From assembly GCA_017405115.1 (NCBI GenBank), contig JAFRBA010000159.1, positions 1-55,306 on the forward strand: a stretch of 55,306 nt of DNA, given 5' to 3'. The stretch is from Kiritimatiellia bacterium (GTDB taxonomy: Bacteria > Verrucomicrobiota > Kiritimatiellia > RFP12 > UBA1067). Below the pieces are notes generated by a model. The model was not told where the DNA came from. It was given only the letters and a program-made list of their open reading frames with translations, and searched no databases. Positions 33,581-42,432 of the stretch are shown piece by piece; positions within the stretch are counted from its first letter, which is position 1; the number at the start of each line of letters is the position of its first letter. The position numbers and the translations under genes were made by a program.

Positions 33581-36094
33581 CTATTCCACGCTCAACAGGA
33601 AACCAGCCTTGACGATGGGCATCACCGTGCCGGTCCCGCCGAAATGCACGTCGTCCTGATACCTTGCGTCGGAAGAGCTGGAGCCGTGGGTCTTGCGCCC
33701 GTACGCCTGCGTGCCGCCTATGGACATCGACTTCACGTACGCAGCGACCCCTTCGCCGAGCGTCAGCTTGCCGCCTACCGCAAGAGCCGCGTTGTTGGCC
33801 GAAAGGTCGTCCGCGCCGAACACCTCGGAACCGCATGCGGATTCGACCTCAAGCTCCGCATTCGCCGCGATGTCGGCGCCTCCCAGCCACTTTCCGGCCG
33901 CAAGCACCACTTTGCCCGCCACGACAGACACCGTGCCAGACGTCGCCGATGCACCCGCAAGCACAAGCGTTCCCGGACCATTCCACACGAGCGACGCATG
34001 ATCGGTGAACGCCCATCCGTTCGTGACGACGCCGCTTCCGGAGAGAACCAGCGAACCATCGCCGTCGAAGGTCAGCGCGCCCTTGTCGAACGGCGTCGCG
34101 TCCGCGATCGCACACGCAGGAGCGACAGTGCCGGAGAGCGTGACTGGCTTCTCCGCCGAGGCGTACCGGAAGTCTATCGTCGTCGTCGCGGACGAAATAT
34201 CGGGCGCCGTGCCGCCAGCCCAGTTCGCACCGGTAGAGAGCGAGCCATCCGCGCCCTTGCCAGTCCAGACGAACAGCGGATCGTGCGCCGCTATGGTGAT
34301 CGTGCCGTTGTAGGACGCATTGCCCTTCATCCATGCGGCTTCAGTCGCGTCGGCAACGCCCGCGCCGACGCGGCAGTAAGTACCCGCCGGCACATCCACG
34401 AAATCGTGCAGCACCCGTCCGACGGTGCGGTTGGACGCGCTCTCCACGCACACGCCGCAAAGCCCAGAGGCGTTGTTCGTAAGGTCGTGAAGGTTCAGCT
34501 CCATGGCAGAGTTGAGCGTGGCGTCCGCGTTGAGGTAGAGAACGCCTTTCCCGACCATCTCGAAACCCGCGATGTTTGGAAGCGAATTAGAGCAGACGAA
34601 CGACGCCCATCCGTCGGACTTGATCCACCCTGTCGTGTCGCCCTCCATGTGGTTGTACGCGCCGGCATTCGTGTTCGAGCCACGCACCTTGACGGAGATC
34701 TGCCCGCTGAGCGTCGGGAGGTTCCTGTAGGCCGCGCCGCCGGGCGCCACCGCCATGTCGAGAGTGGCCGGGCCGGTGGAGCTCGTGAACACGGCGTCAA
34801 GGACGTGCCCGCCCGATGGCCCGTAGTAGTAGATGCCGCCAGTCCTCTGGTCGTTGCCCATCAGGTCGAAAAGTATGCCGCGCGTGGAGGCCGTGGTGCT
34901 CCCAAGGGCCATCGTCGCGCTTGACGTCGGCAGCACGTTTGGCGCCAGAGTATACAGCCGGACGGCGTTGCCAAACGTTAGGAACAGCGACGAATTGCTC
35001 GACTGCCAGGAGATCGGCTTGCTGACGCGAATGAAAGCGCCGGTGCCGCCGTTCTGGAAGCTGAACTCAATGCCCCTGGATCCGAACTCGCCTCCGCCGT
35101 TGAACTCGACTATTGAATCGTTGTGACCTGTTGTTCCTGACTCGCCGTATGTGTAGTGGATCATTCTCGCCTGTATGCCGTCAGGGCATTTGTAGACTTT
35201 TCCGTTGAAGGTGAACCCGGCGTTAGCGGATTTGCGCCCATACGGATTGAAGTTGAATATGTCGTTGTTGCTGTCGGCATGAAGATACACATCGCCGTCG
35301 AAAGTCGTGTGATAATACGAATTGAATGTCTGCTTGTGCCGGAAATGGTATTCGCCGTACACTACCGCGTCTTCGGTTTGGCCGTTGTGCAAACCGCTGT
35401 TGGTACCTGTCGTCGCATCATTGCCGTAGACATTGATGACTGCATTCGGGAAACCATATCTCTTGTTGTTGCAGCTGCCGAAATACAGCGTGTTGCCGCG
35501 ATAGATGTTGACAATCCCGGTGAATCCGGAATGGTAGAAGCTGTAGTAGAACGATGTGCCACTCCCGCCCATCCACACGGAGAGCTCGCCCAGCCCGCTC
35601 CATACGCCGTCCTTTGCCGCCTGCGCCATAGAAGAGCCGCAGTAGGTGAGACGCGCATTCTCCGCTATGTTGTACACTCCAAGCTCGTAGTAGGACGCCG
35701 TGTTGGACACTATGTTGTCTGTGCCCGTGAGCGTAATCGGGTAGACGCCGACCAGCGACGCACCCTTGCAGATGTACTCGAAGTGGGCGAGCGTCAGCCC
35801 GGATATGTCGTGGTACACGTTGGCCGAGGTCATGTTCGTGATGTACACGGAATCGCCAGACACCGGCTTCTGGCAGCCGACCCAGTTGTTCGAGTTGCTC
35901 CAGTAGTAGCCAGCGGTCGTGCTGGACCCTCCGGCCTCGACAAGCTGGAACACGCAGTTCTTGGCAACGCACGTGCTGGCAACCAGCAACGCAAGCGCCA
36001 GAACGGCGGGAAGCCGCGCCTGCGAACTTCCCGCACTGGTCCCTTCTTCGAGCGATTCCATCTTTGCCATGTACCTGCTCCTTTCGGCTGACAT
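33581..36094 (-). CDS. Exported beta-strand-rich surface protein (autotransporter-associated repeat type)
   Basis: The protein has 837 residues. AGGAGG lies 6 nt before the ATG at 36094; an alternative ATG 24 nt inside also has a good ribosome site. A hydrophobic signal core follows at about 29-44. The body is G/S/T/N-rich with many aromatic residues. The C-terminal third has the PATR-like pattern LVWNGPGTLVLAGASATSGT followed by VVAGKVVLAAGKWLGG. The end (YQDDVHFGGTGTVMPIVKAG) matches a tail I know from PVC surface proteins. No beta-barrel translocator is visible. It lies between nagB and the beta-helix gene, 27 nt and 12 nt apart, so amino-sugar catabolism and these surface proteins share a transcript. 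Confidence 0.68.
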   Translation of the reverse strand: MSAERSRYMAKMESLEEGTSAGSSQARLPAVLALALLVASTCVAKNCVFQLVEAGGSSTTAGYYWSNSNNWVGCQKPVSGDSVYITNMTSANVYHDISGLTLAHFEYICKGASLVGVYPITLTGTDNIVSNTASYYELGVYNIAENARLTYCGSSMAQAAKDGVWSGLGELSVWMGGSGTSFYYSFYHSGFTGIVNIYRGNTLYFGSCNNKRYGFPNAVINVYGNDATTGTNSGLHNGQTEDAVVYGEYHFRHKQTFNSYYHTTFDGDVYLHADSNNDIFNFNPYGRKSANAGFTFNGKVYKCPDGIQARMIHYTYGESGTTGHNDSIVEFNGGGEFGSRGIEFSFQNGGTGAFIRVSKPISWQSSNSSLFLTFGNAVRLYTLAPNVLPTSSATMALGSTTASTRGILFDLMGNDQRTGGIYYYGPSGGHVLDAVFTSSTGPATLDMAVAPGGAAYRNLPTLSGQISVKVRGSNTNAGAYNHMEGDTTGWIKSDGWASFVCSNSLPNIAGFEMVGKGVLYLNADATLNSAMELNLHDLTNNASGLCGVCVESASNRTVGRVLHDFVDVPAGTYCRVGAGVADATEAAWMKGNASYNGTITIAAHDPLFVWTGKGADGSLSTGANWAGGTAPDISSATTTIDFRYASAEKPVTLSGTVAPACAIADATPFDKGALTFDGDGSLVLSGSGVVTNGWAFTDHASLVWNGPGTLVLAGASATSGTVSVVAGKVVLAAGKWLGGADIAANAELEVESACGSEVFGADDLSANNAALAVGGKLTLGEGVAAYVKSMSIGGTQAYGRKTHGSSSSDARYQDDVHFGGTGTVMPIVKAGFLLSVE

Positions 36095-36121
36095 TTGCAG
36101 CCTCCTGCCTTTGATTTGGAC

Positions 36122-36985
36122 CTAGATGTTGAACTTCGGCTTCTGAGCGGTGCCATAGTCGGAGACGATGCGCAGGTTCTTGTGGTAGCGGGCGTGGGTT
36201 ACGGGATAGTCGTCGCCAGGCTTGCCGAGCGCGGCGATGCGCAGTATCGTGTTCGCCCACAGGTACGCCGTCGTCTCGTTGCGCGTCATGAGGAGCATCT
36301 TGCGCGCCTCAAGGCACTGCTTCATGCCCATCGTTATCGCGCGGCGCGGGAAGTTCTCGAGGTTCCCGCCGACTCCGCAGTGGCGCGTCGAGTCGATGGT
36401 GCGCGTGAACTCGTTGATCTCGAGTATGCGCGGATTCGACTCCGCGACTCCCGGCGCTGGTTCGTTGAACGCGACGTGTCCGTGGATTCCGATTCCGCCG
36501 TAGCACACCTCGATGCCGCCCAAGTCCTTGATCATCTTCGGAAGGTCCTTGATGTTCTTCGGCGTCGGGAAGATTATCTGGCTCTTCGGCATCATCAGGT
36601 CGGGGCGTATCCGGTTGAAGAGGAGCGGCCCTATCTGCCCGCGGAACGAAAGCGGATTCGTCATGGGGATAAGCTCGTCCTTCTCGTCGTCGACATACTC
36701 GTCCATGAAGAAGAAGCGGACGTTCTTCAAGTTGATCTGGCGGTAGTTAATCTTCTCCGCCATCAGCCGGTAGGGCTGCGTCGGGCCAACGGGCATGATG
36801 AAGTTGACGATCTTCTTGCCCTTGGCGGCCTTGGCGAATTCCTTCACCATCTCCTCCGCGAGATAGTCGTACACCTCGTCGAGCGTAGGGAACAGAACCA
36901 GCTGCCCCTTGGCCTTCTTCACGAGTTCGTCGGCATCCAGCGCAAGAATCTTGCGCACCTCTTCCTTGCGTTCTTTGTGTGTCAT
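36122..36985 (-). CDS. nagB: Glucosamine-6-phosphate deaminase family protein
   Basis: The protein has 287 residues from the ATG at 36985 (AAGGAG 10 nt upstream). Family motifs are FNIM-like IVNFIMPVGPT for the sugar-phosphate loop, FFMDEYVDD, and GIGIHGHVAFNEPAPG, the active-site loop of NagB. It should convert glucosamine-6-phosphate to fructose-6-phosphate and ammonia in the cytoplasm. The sequence is somewhat diverged from classical NagB, so another aminosugar phosphate is possible. It leads an operon with a surface protein and a beta-helix protein, and shares its promoter pattern with nagA. Confidence 0.85.
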   Translation of the reverse strand: MTHKERKEEVRKILALDADELVKKAKGQLVLFPTLDEVYDYLAEEMVKEFAKAAKGKKIVNFIMPVGPTQPYRLMAEKINYRQINLKNVRFFFMDEYVDDEKDELIPMTNPLSFRGQIGPLLFNRIRPDLMMPKSQIIFPTPKNIKDLPKMIKDLGGIEVCYGGIGIHGHVAFNEPAPGVAESNPRILEINEFTRTIDSTRHCGVGGNLENFPRRAITMGMKQCLEARKMLLMTRNETTAYLWANTILRIAALGKPGDDYPVTHARYHKNLRIVSDYGTAQKPKFNI

Positions 36986-37010
36986 GGGTACAATGCTCCT
37001 TATGGGAGAT

Positions 37011-37066
37011 ACTATACCATACCCACCGCCGCAAAATCAACTGTACTTTTTACAATTTATCTGCAA
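37011..37066 (-). promoter_or_regulatory. nagB promoter with conserved upstream 15-mer
   Basis: TTGATT (37035-37040), 18 nt, TATAGT (37011-37016) on the minus strand. The 15-mer ACAATTTATCTGCAA at 37052-37066 (plus-strand reading) lies 11 nt beyond the -35 box, exactly as in the nagA promoter. The region is shared with the divergent promoter of the plus-strand regulator gene. Confidence 0.65.
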
Positions 37067-37092
37067 AAAACACAATGTCAACATTGACAGAC

Positions 37093-37122
37093 TTGACAGA
37101 TCATCAATGAATGTGTTAGAAT
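37093..37122 (+). promoter_or_regulatory. Promoter of the AlbA_2-type regulator gene
   Basis: TTGACA (37093-37098), 18 nt, TAGAAT (37117-37122). A second TTGACA-like copy (ATTGACAG) lies a few bases upstream. AAAGGAG at 37141-37147 precedes the ATG at 37153. Confidence 0.65.
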
Positions 37123-37152
37123 GTCCGCAACAACCTTCTCAAAGGAGTCCAA

Positions 37153-38643
37153 ATGTTCGAAAATTCCCTTATTAGGCAAATCGTTCTTGGCGAAGATTCT
37201 TTGCATGAGCTAAAGACAGTTTCCGTTCCTGGCAAACGAGTAGCCGATCCTGATGCCAAGGAGATTGCGGATGAGTTCGCGGCGGCCGCAAACACCCATG
37301 GTGCCATATTCGTGTTCGGCGTTGACGACAAGACGAAAGAAGTAAAGGGAATTGAATACAGCAAGCTTGACATCGTGGAAACGTGGCTACGAGACATCTG
37401 CAATGACTCCATAAAGCCTCCTATCGCACCTTTGATTCGCAAGCTTTCCATTCCCGACTCGCAGGGCAACGACAAGGCGGTCATCAGGGTTGATGTTCTA
37501 AAGAGCCTTTTCGTGCATAAAAGCCCGCATGGGTATTTCTACCGCATTGGCAGCTCGAAGCGGGAGATGCCGCCAGAAGTGCTTGCAAGGATGTTCCAGC
37601 AGCGAAGCCAGACGCGGATCATATCCTTTGACGAGCAAATCGTGCCAGATGCCAGTCCCTCTACATTGTCAAAGGCGCTGTTCGAAAAGTTCAAAACCCC
37701 CCTTTCGCCCGTTTCCGACGACGACTTCCTGCGCAAGCTCCACTTTGTCGCCAAGGACGCAGAAGGAGAACTGCGACCAACCGTCGGCGGAATACTCATG
37801 GCGAGCGAACAACCTGAAGAGCATCTACCGAGTGCCTACATCCAAGCGGTATGCTACAGGGGGGAAGACCGCAGTGCCGACGAACAGCTTGACGCAAAAG
37901 ACATCTATGGTCCGCTGGATTCCCAGATTGCCGAGGCATGCAGATTCGTGAACAGGAACATGCGTACTCTCGCAGTGAAAAAGCCCAACCGAATCGACAT
38001 TCCGCAGTTTGCCATGAACGCCGTATTCGAGGCCGTTGTCAACGCCGTGGCGCATCGGGACTATTCAATATCCGGCTCCAAAATACGACTGCACATGTTC
38101 TCCGACCGCCTTGAGATATTCTCACCAGGCGCATTGCCCAACTCGCTGACGGTCGACGAAATCGGCGAACGACAGTTCTCGCGCAATGAACTAATCTGTA
38201 CTTGCCTTTCCAGATGCCCGTTGACAGAAAGGTTTACAGACATTGTCAGATCATGCATCATGGACAGGCGCGGCGAGGGAGTGCCGGTGATACTTTCTGC
38301 ATCAGGAAAGCTCTCTGGAAAATGTCCGAAATACGAGCTTCTTGGTGATTCCGAACTCAAGCTCACCATCTTCGCCCCCCCTGCCGACGACAAGAATGCA
38401 CTCAACAAGATAGCCGCAAGTCTGTCAAGTGGCGCGTTGCAGACCATACAGGCATTTACAGACACGAGCACTCTTGAAAAGATCAAAGAGCTGATTCGCA
38501 CAAATCCAAGAATAACTCAAGGAGAGATGGCTAAGGCATGCGGGCTTTCACGCACAAGCATCGCCAACTGGATAAAAAAATCAAAAGGCGCGATTCGGCG
38601 CGTAGGATTCGACAATGGCGGGTTCTGGCAAGTAGTGGAATGA
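37153..38643 (+). CDS. Schlafen AlbA_2 domain putative transcriptional regulator
   Basis: The protein has 496 residues. The N-terminus (about 5-130) matches AlbA_2: HELKTVSV, EIADEFAAAANTHGAIFVFGVDD, then a segment around YFYRIGSSKREMPPEV. The middle (about 278-345) matches the HATPase_c_4 region that usually follows it: NAVFEAVVNAVAHRDYSISG and RLEIFSPGALPN. The C-terminus carries a winged/HTH segment at about 452-490 (RITQGEMAKACGLSRTSIANWIKK). Such proteins are regulators or defence-associated in different contexts. The DNA is richer in A+T than most neighbours, and the gene is divergent from nagB and upstream of a XylR-type regulator, so control of nagB is possible but unproven. Confidence 0.82.
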   Translation: MFENSLIRQIVLGEDSLHELKTVSVPGKRVADPDAKEIADEFAAAANTHGAIFVFGVDDKTKEVKGIEYSKLDIVETWLRDICNDSIKPPIAPLIRKLSIPDSQGNDKAVIRVDVLKSLFVHKSPHGYFYRIGSSKREMPPEVLARMFQQRSQTRIISFDEQIVPDASPSTLSKALFEKFKTPLSPVSDDDFLRKLHFVAKDAEGELRPTVGGILMASEQPEEHLPSAYIQAVCYRGEDRSADEQLDAKDIYGPLDSQIAEACRFVNRNMRTLAVKKPNRIDIPQFAMNAVFEAVVNAVAHRDYSISGSKIRLHMFSDRLEIFSPGALPNSLTVDEIGERQFSRNELICTCLSRCPLTERFTDIVRSCIMDRRGEGVPVILSASGKLSGKCPKYELLGDSELKLTIFAPPADDKNALNKIAASLSSGALQTIQAFTDTSTLEKIKELIRTNPRITQGEMAKACGLSRTSIANWIKKSKGAIRRVGFDNGGFWQVVE

Positions 38644-38656
38644 ATTCATCGGCAGC

Positions 38657-39862
38657 GTGGAACGTAAAAGCAGAATAGCGGTCGCTGCGGAGCGGTCGAG
38701 CGCATACGGGCGCGGCTTCATACGCGGAGTCGCGGAGATAGCCGAGCAGCACCCGGAATGGAACCTTGTGCTGGTCGACCCGCAGCATGCCGCGACCAAA
38801 TCGTCCGAAGGATTTGACGGCTGGATCTGCCGCATAGCCGACGCACGCACGGCGAAAGTGCTCGCCAACTGCGGGAGTCCTGTTGTGGATTGCCTCTGCG
38901 CAGCGCCCGAACCAAGGTTCGCCACGGTAAAGACCGACGCGGACAAAATCGGACGCCTCGCCGCCGAGCACCTCGCGCGACACCGTTTCCCCAACTTCGC
39001 CTTCTGCGGCTACCGCTGCGTGGGCTTCTCGGACAGACGGCGCAACGCCTTCGCGACGTTCTTGGAAAAGAACGGGATACGCCCGTCCATCTACCGTCCG
39101 CCGCTGCACCCCCGGAACCGATTCGGACGCGACTTCCTGCTCGGCGACCGAACGGAGTCTCCTCCAGACTCCGAAGACCTCATCAAATGGCTGTCGCGAC
39201 TGCCGAAACCAATAGGCATATTCTGCTGCGACGACCTGCGCGCATCGCATATTCTTTCGGCATGCCGTTCGCTCGGGCTCTCCGTTCCGTCCGACGTGGC
39301 GATTCTCGGCGTAGACGACGATCCGGTCTACTGCATGTTCTCGACACCCCGTCTTTCGAGCATCGACCCAGACGCCATTTCAATCGGGCGAGCTGCCGCG
39401 ACGACGCTTGAAAACATGTTTGCGGATCGTCAGGCGGCATCTAACCCGCCAAATCTCGTGGTTCCGCCAAAGGGAGTGGTGGAGCGAACATCCACCGACA
39501 CCTATCCAAATGCGCCGACGTGGTTTGCGGACGCACTAGCCTTTATCCGCAACAACGTCTCCAAGGGCATGTCCGCCTCTGACGTATTTCGGCACGTAGG
39601 TTTTTCACGGACACTCGTCGAACGCGCCTTTCACGACAACATCGCGACATCGGTCCAGAAGCAGATAGCACAGGCGCGGATAGACGAAGCAAAGCGGCTG
39701 CTCGGCTCGACCTCCCTCCCGATAAAGGAAGTCGCCAGTCTCTCAGGCTTCTCGTCGCTGGAGTACCTTTCGCGCGCATTCGCCGCAGCGACGGGAATGT
39801 CCCCCACCGCCTGGCGCGAGCGCGGCAATGGAGGCGACGCGTCAGCAGTCGGCGACGGCTAA
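38657..39862 (+). CDS. XylR-type transcriptional regulator (LacI-like sugar-binding domain plus AraC HTH)
   Basis: The protein has 401 residues and apparently begins with GTG at 38657, 13 nt after the AlbA_2 gene; no strong ribosome site is visible, so it may depend on translation of the first gene. Residues about 5-280 are a periplasmic-binding-protein-like ligand domain without the usual N-terminal LacI HTH (AYGRGFIRGVAEIA, FCCDDLRASHIL, VAILGVDDDPVYC). Residues about 290-395 form an AraC-type double HTH (RTLVERAFHDN, IKEVASLSGFSSLEYLSRAF). By analogy with XylR it senses a sugar and activates or represses nearby sugar genes. It converges with the aldolase gene at 39873, leaving 10 nt. Confidence 0.85.
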   Translation: MERKSRIAVAAERSSAYGRGFIRGVAEIAEQHPEWNLVLVDPQHAATKSSEGFDGWICRIADARTAKVLANCGSPVVDCLCAAPEPRFATVKTDADKIGRLAAEHLARHRFPNFAFCGYRCVGFSDRRRNAFATFLEKNGIRPSIYRPPLHPRNRFGRDFLLGDRTESPPDSEDLIKWLSRLPKPIGIFCCDDLRASHILSACRSLGLSVPSDVAILGVDDDPVYCMFSTPRLSSIDPDAISIGRAAATTLENMFADRQAASNPPNLVVPPKGVVERTSTDTYPNAPTWFADALAFIRNNVSKGMSASDVFRHVGFSRTLVERAFHDNIATSVQKQIAQARIDEAKRLLGSTSLPIKEVASLSGFSSLEYLSRAFAAATGMSPTAWRERGNGGDASAVGDG

Positions 39863-39872
39863 ACAATCGAAC

Positions 39873-40700
39873 CTAGCGCCCGGCGAAGAACCTGATGAGC
39901 CGCTGGACGTGCGAGGCGCAGGCGTCGATGATCGGGTCCGCAAGCTTGTCCGGCGGCACGAACGCGCCATCGAGGTCGCCGAACACCTTTAGGGTAGACT
40001 TGATGTAGCCGTCCAGGAACTCCGTCGCGATGTTCACCTTGGCTATGCCGCTTTCGATCGCGCGCCTGACGTCGGCGAGAGGCGTGCCGCTGCCGCCGTG
40101 GAGGACAAGCGGCGTCTCGGGAAGCGCGTCGGCGATTGCCGCGCAGCGCGGGATGTCGAGCTTCGGCTCGGCCTTGTAGTAGCCGTGCGCCGTGCCGATG
40201 GAGACGGCGAGCGCGTCCACGCCCGTCGCCTTCGCAAACGAAACGGCCTCTTCGACGTCCGTAAGGGCGGTTTCGTCGCCCTGCGCGACATGGCCTATCT
40301 CCCCTTCGCACGTCGCGCCGAGCGCGTGCGCGTAGTCGGCGACGTGCTTCGTCCACTTCACGTTCTCGTCGTACGGCGAGCGCGAGCCGTCGTACATCAC
40401 CGACGTGTAGCCCCACGCAAGCGCGTCCGTCGCCTGCTTCACAGTGTTGCCGTGGTCGAGGTGGAGCGCGACGGGCACCTTGCCGCGATAGGCGAGGCGC
40501 TGGAGCGTGCCCGCGAGGTCATACGCCTTTCCGGTGTCGAAGAGGCGCATGTAAAGCTGGATTATGACCGGCTCGTTCTCCGCCTCGGCCGCCTTCAGGA
40601 CGGCCGCGGCGGTCTCGTAGTTCGTGATGTTGAAGGCCCCGACGGCCTTCTTCGCCTTGCGTGCCGCGCACAGCATCTCCTTCATGTTCACTAGAGACAT
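39873..40700 (-). CDS. Class II fructose-bisphosphate/ketose-bisphosphate aldolase family protein
   Basis: The protein has 275 residues with AGGAGG well placed before the ATG at 40700. Class II zinc aldolase motifs are ALHLDHGNT (78-86; catalytic D82, zinc ligand H83), CEGEIGHV (131-138), VSIGTAHGYY with H172 and VLHGGSGT with H201. The shape is closer to GatY/KbaY-like ketose-bisphosphate aldolases than to a glycolytic housekeeping enzyme, but the exact substrate cannot be read. It is the last gene of an operon with GH2, an Fe-S protein and an FAD oxidase, which suggests cleavage of a phosphorylated sugar released by the secreted enzymes. Confidence 0.85.
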   Translation of the reverse strand: MSLVNMKEMLCAARKAKKAVGAFNITNYETAAAVLKAAEAENEPVIIQLYMRLFDTGKAYDLAGTLQRLAYRGKVPVALHLDHGNTVKQATDALAWGYTSVMYDGSRSPYDENVKWTKHVADYAHALGATCEGEIGHVAQGDETALTDVEEAVSFAKATGVDALAVSIGTAHGYYKAEPKLDIPRCAAIADALPETPLVLHGGSGTPLADVRRAIESGIAKVNIATEFLDGYIKSTLKVFGDLDGAFVPPDKLADPIIDACASHVQRLIRFFAGR

Positions 40701-40713
40701 GGAGAACCTCCTG

Positions 40714-42432
40714 CTATTCTTTTGCCGGCGACTCGCCTGCGGCCCTGCGGGAGAAGCCTTCCCTGACGACCTGCGTCACGGTCTTCGCCCTGCGGTAGCC
40801 GTCGTACAGGCCGGCCATGTTCTCGGCAAGCAGCTTTGCGCGGATCGCCGACCCCCCGCGGTGGAAGGTCCGGGCGTCGGCGAAATGCCAGAACGTAAGC
40901 CCCGCCATCTCAGGGTCTGCGAATATCCGGTCAAGGACGTCCCTGTTGTAGTAGTACTGGAACTCCTCCGTTCCCTGCCCTGCCGCCGGGTCGTGGTAGC
41001 CGTATATTGCCGTCGTGCCCATCTCCGAGACGATTATCGGCTTCTCCGGATAGAGCTTGCGGTATCTGGACACGATCTGCGACACTCTCTCGTCGATGAT
41101 TCGCTTCTGGTTTTCGAGCGTGCCGGCGTCGGAGCCGATCCAGCCCGGGTACGTGTTGAACGAAACGATGTCAGTGTTCTCGTTCGAGAGGTCGTCCAGG
41201 TTGTGGTTGCACGCGAATGTGACGAGCCTACCCGAATCCTGCGACTTGATCGCCTCAATGAGCGCATCATTCAGTTTCTTGCCCTCCTTCGTCTGCGAGT
41301 GGTTCTCGTTCATATAGGCGAAGATTATCACAGACGGATGGTTGAAGCTCGCCCGCACCATTTCGCGCGTCTCCTCGACCTGCAGGCGGAAGAACTCTGG
41401 ATCGGACATCTCGTTGGGCTTGTTGCCCCAGCCCAGAGACTCCTCCCACACCAGAACCCCCAACTCGTCGCAGTAGTCGAGGAAGCGCTGGCACTGCTGG
41501 TAGTGGCTGCCGCGGAAGAAGTTTCCGTTGAGCGACTTCAGGAGCTGAATGTCCTGCACCATGAGCGCTTCGGGCGTCGCGGCGCCAAACTGCGGATGCG
41601 CCTCGTGCCTGTTGGCGCCCTTCAGGAACAGTATCTCGCCGTTGAGCCACAGGCGCTTCTTCTCCGCCTTGATCTCGCGTATGCCGAACCGCGCGGAGAC
41701 ACCCTCCGTCGCCACGGTATGCAGACTGGGCGAAGCTGGGCTCCAGAGCTTGAAGCACGGCACGTTCACCGTCGTGCGGAAGCTGCGGAACGCGGCCTTA
41801 ACCTCGTTTCTGCCGTCGAACACTAGGGTCGCGTCGAAGTCCCCCTCCGCGAAGTTCACGGCCTCGATCTCGACCTTGCCGGTCTTGTAGTCGCGAGTGC
41901 GGACAAACAGCTTCCTGTTGTCGAAGGACAGCGACACGCCGTGGTAGAACCCTCCGTACAAGTAGAAGTCATAGTACGGACGCGCCAACCTCTGCGTCTC
42001 CCAGTCGAGCACGTTGTCAAGCGCGGCGAATATCGTATGCTCGCCTGCCGAAAGCGGACCGGTCGGGATCTCCAGCCGGGCCCACGGATACGGCTGAACG
42101 CCGCCGAAAGGCCTGCCGTCGACGGCGAACTTCGCGCGAAGCCCCATGCCGTCAACGACGAGCCATGCATTGTCCACGGCCTTGTCCAAGGTGAACGTCC
42201 GGCGATATAGCCCCGTGCCGCGCCTACAGAGCCACTTCGGCAGCATGTCGTAGCATCCTGGGACGGACATCCTGTCCGTCGCGCCGAACTCTGGCCCACT
42301 GCACGTCTCGAGCGTCTTGCCCTCCTCGAAGCGGAACTCCCAGGATCCGTTGAGGTCCATCGCGCCGGAGCCATCGGCGGCGCACATTGCGACCGCCGCG
42401 CACAACACCGCACTTACGATGCTCACAGACAT
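40714..42432 (-). CDS. Exported GH2-family glycoside hydrolase (beta-glucuronidase/beta-galactosidase-like)
   Basis: The protein has 572 residues and a signal peptide (MSVSIVSAVLCAAVAMCAADG). The order is a jelly-roll sugar-binding domain (about 25-185, with GTGLYRRTF), an immunoglobulin-like domain (about 190-270) and a TIM barrel. FLKGANRHEAHP and FRGSHYQQ are typical of the GH2 barrel. The acid/base is in AYMNEN (E376) and the nucleophile in IVSEMGTT (E470). The length fits beta-glucuronidase-like members without extra C-terminal domains. It overlaps the end of the upstream Fe-S gene by 10 nt, so the two are co-translated. The substrate sugar is undecided. Confidence 0.87.
   Translation of the reverse strand: MSVSIVSAVLCAAVAMCAADGSGAMDLNGSWEFRFEEGKTLETCSGPEFGATDRMSVPGCYDMLPKWLCRRGTGLYRRTFTLDKAVDNAWLVVDGMGLRAKFAVDGRPFGGVQPYPWARLEIPTGPLSAGEHTIFAALDNVLDWETQRLARPYYDFYLYGGFYHGVSLSFDNRKLFVRTRDYKTGKVEIEAVNFAEGDFDATLVFDGRNEVKAAFRSFRTTVNVPCFKLWSPASPSLHTVATEGVSARFGIREIKAEKKRLWLNGEILFLKGANRHEAHPQFGAATPEALMVQDIQLLKSLNGNFFRGSHYQQCQRFLDYCDELGVLVWEESLGWGNKPNEMSDPEFFRLQVEETREMVRASFNHPSVIIFAYMNENHSQTKEGKKLNDALIEAIKSQDSGRLVTFACNHNLDDLSNENTDIVSFNTYPGWIGSDAGTLENQKRIIDERVSQIVSRYRKLYPEKPIIVSEMGTTAIYGYHDPAAGQGTEEFQYYYNRDVLDRIFADPEMAGLTFWHFADARTFHRGGSAIRAKLLAENMAGLYDGYRRAKTVTQVVREGFSRRAAGESPAKE

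Noticed and set aside
32408..34924. A plus-strand open frame (about 840 codons) opposite the beta-helix and surface protein genes
   Set aside because: It spans two recognised minus-strand genes and their junction, has Arg-rich composition and no recognisable domain. It is a shadow frame.
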